A stretch of 7,785 bases of DNA from Planktothrix sp. UBA8402 (GTDB lineage Bacteria; Cyanobacteriota; Cyanobacteriia; Cyanobacteriales; Microcoleaceae): contig DMPJ01000569.1 of the NCBI GenBank assembly GCA_003456035.1, positions 1,825 through 9,609 of the forward strand, in the 5' to 3' direction. Shown here piece by piece: positions 6,019-7,785 of this stretch (positions within the stretch are counted from its first letter, which is position 1; each line of letters opens with the position of its first letter). The notes under the pieces were generated by a model, which saw only the letters and a program-made list of their open reading frames with translations, had not been told where the DNA came from and made no database searches. A program made the position numbers and the translations under genes.

Positions 6019-7308
6019 CTACAATTGGTTAAACTTCTCATAAACAAAACGTTGAATTACAGGAATTTTTTGCTTTTCTAACTCTGCTTGATACTCAGCT
6101 AATTTCTGTTGCTGAATTTCTCTGAGTATCCCTAAGTTAGTTTGCATCCATTCTATAGGAATATCTGCTTCCATTTCAAATAGACGCGGTTGATGCAGTG
6201 GATTAATATTAAGATAGTACAAATCCGCTAAAAATGCTGCTACCAATTGATGAATTTTAACAATTGATTGCCGAACTGTTTGCAAACTATCTTCTTCACT
6301 TAAACCCTCTGACATCAATTTTTGTTGTTCTTCTTTCCAATTCCAAGGTAGTGTCACTGACAGAGATTCTTCTAAACCCCAAAAGGTAACATGAAAGTAA
6401 ACCTTTTGGTCGGTAATATCACTATAAATGACTGCTGTAGGAACTGGTGATAAATCACTTGATAATTGTTTTACCTCCGCATCAAAAATTGAAGTCTTGA
6501 AAAACTTACCGTAATATTCTACTGGACAAACATCATCATTAAGAGGATAATATTTTTCCAGAAATTCTTTAACTTCACTTCTGACCTCTTTTTGTAGATG
6601 GGTATTAAATTCTGGACAATCTTCTATATCAGGGGGAGAAATCATCATCAGTAAACGATGCTTTTTCTGTCCTTCTATTAAGATTTTTTGCATTTCCTCA
6701 CGGCTAATAATCCCTGCCCAATTTTTCCAATCCCAATGAGACTGAATTTCTGTGATTTTCAGGGCAATTTTCAGGGCTTCTTGTTCGCGCAAAATATCGA
6801 GATACAAATAACTCAAGTTACGTCTTTCGGTGAGTTCTTCTTCCATTAGTTGAAGTTCTCTTTCCCGTAGTCGTAAGGCTTTTTCTACCTGTTCTCTCTG
6901 ACATTCGGCGATCTTTACCTCCTGTTTTAAACGACTTTTTGCTAAGTCTAATTCTTGCTTTTTGAGTTGTAAGGTTCGTTCGGAAATTTCAAGGGCGCGA
7001 TCTTCTCGTTCCGCTTGTGCTTTGGCAATTTCAATGTTTGCTCGTACTTCAACTTCCCTCATATTAGCAAGGTCAGCTTGAATATTAAGCAATTCCTCCT
7101 CTCTTTGGGTTTTACCGCGTAAATACTCAGCTTCAGCTTTACGCGATCGCTCATCTCGCCTCACTAAATCACTTTTATCAGGTGGATTAGACTGCTTTCC
7201 CTTGGAGGACTTGTCGGTGAGCTTTCTACTAGCAACCACTGATATAATTCTGCTGGCAGTCATGGTCATAAATCCACTTATAGCCACAAAGAGATAGGGG
7301 ACTGGCAT
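6019..7308 (-). CDS. N-terminally anchored coiled-coil protein, unknown C-terminal domain
   Basis: A 429-residue protein. Residues about 4-26 (PYLFVAISGFMTMTASRIISVV) form a likely single membrane anchor without an obvious cleavage site. A basic polar linker follows (28-56), then a highly charged coiled coil rich in Glu, Arg, Lys and Gln (about 57-165). The C-terminal half (about 185-429) looks globular alpha/beta. It includes HRLLMMISPPD, a KEFLEKYYPLNDD segment, VEYYGKFFKTSIF, a strand pair VPTAVIYSD...KVYFHVTFWGLEE, and several long helices. I do not recognise this domain and see no nuclease, protease or NTPase motif in it. GAGG lies shortly before the ATG. Its close spacing to the hairpin GTPase gene suggests a partner or membrane scaffold for the GTPases. 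It contains a HIP1 octamer. Confidence 0.9.
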   Translation of the reverse strand: MPVPYLFVAISGFMTMTASRIISVVASRKLTDKSSKGKQSNPPDKSDLVRRDERSRKAEAEYLRGKTQREEELLNIQADLANMREVEVRANIEIAKAQAEREDRALEISERTLQLKKQELDLAKSRLKQEVKIAECQREQVEKALRLRERELQLMEEELTERRNLSYLYLDILREQEALKIALKITEIQSHWDWKNWAGIISREEMQKILIEGQKKHRLLMMISPPDIEDCPEFNTHLQKEVRSEVKEFLEKYYPLNDDVCPVEYYGKFFKTSIFDAEVKQLSSDLSPVPTAVIYSDITDQKVYFHVTFWGLEESLSVTLPWNWKEEQQKLMSEGLSEEDSLQTVRQSIVKIHQLVAAFLADLYYLNINPLHQPRLFEMEADIPIEWMQTNLGILREIQQQKLAEYQAELEKQKIPVIQRFVYEKFNQL

Positions 7309-7361
7309 ATAACCTCATGCACTCAAATTATGTTTATTAGCAATAGCAAGGTTGAAATTTA

Positions 7362-7625
7362 TCAGTCGTGTCCGTCATCACCACCATCACAACCTCCGTC
7401 ATCATCACTATCACAATTTCCGTCATCGTGGTCATCATCGTGGTCGTAACCGCCACAAACATAATCATCGTGATGATCGTCTTCATCGTGATGATCTTCC
7501 TCATCGTGAAGATAGTCTTTATCGTGAAGATCGTCGTCAACATGGTCATAAGGCTCGGTACTGCGGCGATGACGTTTTAGTTCATCACTCAGACCATTCA
7601 AAGCATTATTCAGGTTTTGAGTCAT
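7362..7625 (-). CDS. His/Asp-rich small acidic repeat protein
   Basis: An 87-residue protein, first gene of the array. Residues 1-25 (MTQNLNNALNGLSDELKRHR and onward) look like a normal amphipathic helix. The rest is almost all Asp and His (28 Asp and 11 His in total, 3 Cys). It is made of four 6-residue units (30-53: DDDLHD, KDYLHD, EEDHHD, EDDHHD), then three 8-residue units (61-84) ending in Gly/Asp with Cys71 and Cys79. Such composition commonly binds divalent metals; Ni, Zn, Co or Ca are all possible. AGAGG about 8 bases before the ATG, together with a non-repetitive N-terminus, supports this strand and frame over the His/Arg-rich frame on the other strand. It lies 53 bases before the coiled-coil gene with no terminator, so it may be co-transcribed. 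Function is unknown. Confidence 0.6.
   Translation of the reverse strand: MTQNLNNALNGLSDELKRHRRSTEPYDHVDDDLHDKDYLHDEEDHHDEDDHHDDYVCGGYDHDDDHDDGNCDSDDDGGCDGGDDGHD
7373..7444. repeat. Tandem repeat, 24-bp unit, 3 copies
   Basis: Units at 7373-7396, 7397-7420 and 7421-7444 each begin CGTCATC. The first two are close to each other and the third has diverged. The unit length is a multiple of three and encodes the 8-residue repeats (DHDDDHDD, GNCDSDDD, GGCDGGDD) at the C-terminus of the His/Asp-rich protein. Confidence 0.75.
7466..7537. repeat. Tandem repeat, 18-bp unit, 4 copies
   Basis: Units at 7466-7483, 7484-7501, 7502-7519 and 7520-7537 share the core ATCGTGAWGAT. They keep the reading frame and encode four hexapeptides of the minus-strand His/Asp-rich protein. 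Copy number changes would lengthen or shorten the metal-binding-like tail without frameshift. Confidence 0.85.
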
Positions 7626-7785
7626 GGTTTAGCCTCTAATAATTTTGCCTGCTCTCAAGTATTTGCGATTGTCAGTGCGGTATTATCCGATCGCACGCAC
7701 CGCAAATAGATACCGCAACGCCTAAGCATCCAGTACCAACTCGGTTCCGCACCAAGCAACGTCTTGCTCCTATATATGTATTCGG
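7626..7785 (-). promoter_or_regulatory. Upstream region of the six-gene array, with inverted repeat
   Basis: There is no gene here, and it is the likely control region of the minus-strand array. An exact inverted repeat TGCGGTAT (7676-7683) / ATACCGCA (7710-7717), with a further ACCGCA at 7699-7704, could be a repressor site. Reading the minus strand, GATAAT (7687-7682) is a possible -10 within the repeat, without a good -35. TATATA near 7772-7777 is another weak candidate whose -35 would lie outside the window. A small AGCAA/TTGCT stem sits at 7755-7768. Confidence 0.35.

Noticed and set aside
7373..7537. Possible CRISPR array
   Set aside because: The units are contiguous 18- and 24-bp tandem repeats without unique spacers, and they keep a coding frame.
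7337..7549. Minus-strand Met/Thr-rich frame and a plus-strand Ile/Val-rich frame in the same repeats
   Set aside because: Low-complexity frame shadows of the tandem repeats, with no sensible N-terminus.
7352..7639. Plus-strand His/Arg-rich reading frame across the tandem repeats
   Set aside because: It starts at a TTG with little ribosome-binding support and looks like the antisense of the repeat-coding minus-strand gene, which has AGAGG, an ATG and a non-repetitive N-terminus. It cannot be fully excluded.

Overview
The window looks like a piece of a cyanobacterial chromosome. The DNA is AT-rich and carries the HIP1 octamer GCGATCGC (72-79, 2905-2912, 7143-7150). The toxin-antitoxin families present are also ones I associate with cyanobacteria: DUF433 with DUF5615, and an AbrB-fold antitoxin ending in a WDLGxNPVE...NHDxYLY tail next to a PIN toxin. 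The genus cannot be told from this sequence.

Layout. Plus strand, 1-1069: two short overlapping unrecognised ORFs (3-260, 250-477), an intergenic stretch, a DUF433 antitoxin (628-948), and the broken remnant of its DUF5615 toxin partner (941 to about 1069). Minus strand, 7625 down to 1066: six genes in one direction with no gap over about 95 bases. In transcription order they are a His/Asp-rich small protein built on tandem repeats (7625-7362); a membrane-anchored coiled-coil protein (7308-6019); a GTPase with a Gly/Ala-rich hydrophobic hairpin (6004-4130); an AbrB-type antitoxin (4034-3825) and a PIN toxin (3828-3415) overlapping by ATGA; and a second GTPase with a long coiled coil (3384-1066). 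The last 160 bases hold no gene and are the likely control region of the minus-strand array.

How the genes may work together. The two GTPases are clearly paralogous over their G domains: same P-loop type, shared QDCT and YFDLPG motifs, and the same unusual G4 region. They differ completely afterwards, one carrying a membrane-hairpin candidate and the other a coiled coil of about 275 residues. With the adjacent N-terminally anchored coiled-coil protein, this suggests a membrane-associated two-GTPase machine, in general layout like dynamin/IRG/GBP-type or two-component bacterial dynamin systems. No function can be proved from sequence. Conflict/defence or membrane remodelling are inferences, made a little more likely by the toxin-antitoxin module inside the array and a decayed toxin-antitoxin locus at its end. 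The point where the DUF5615 gene breaks off coincides with the stop codon of the last GTPase gene, so the array probably entered or was rearranged into this site.
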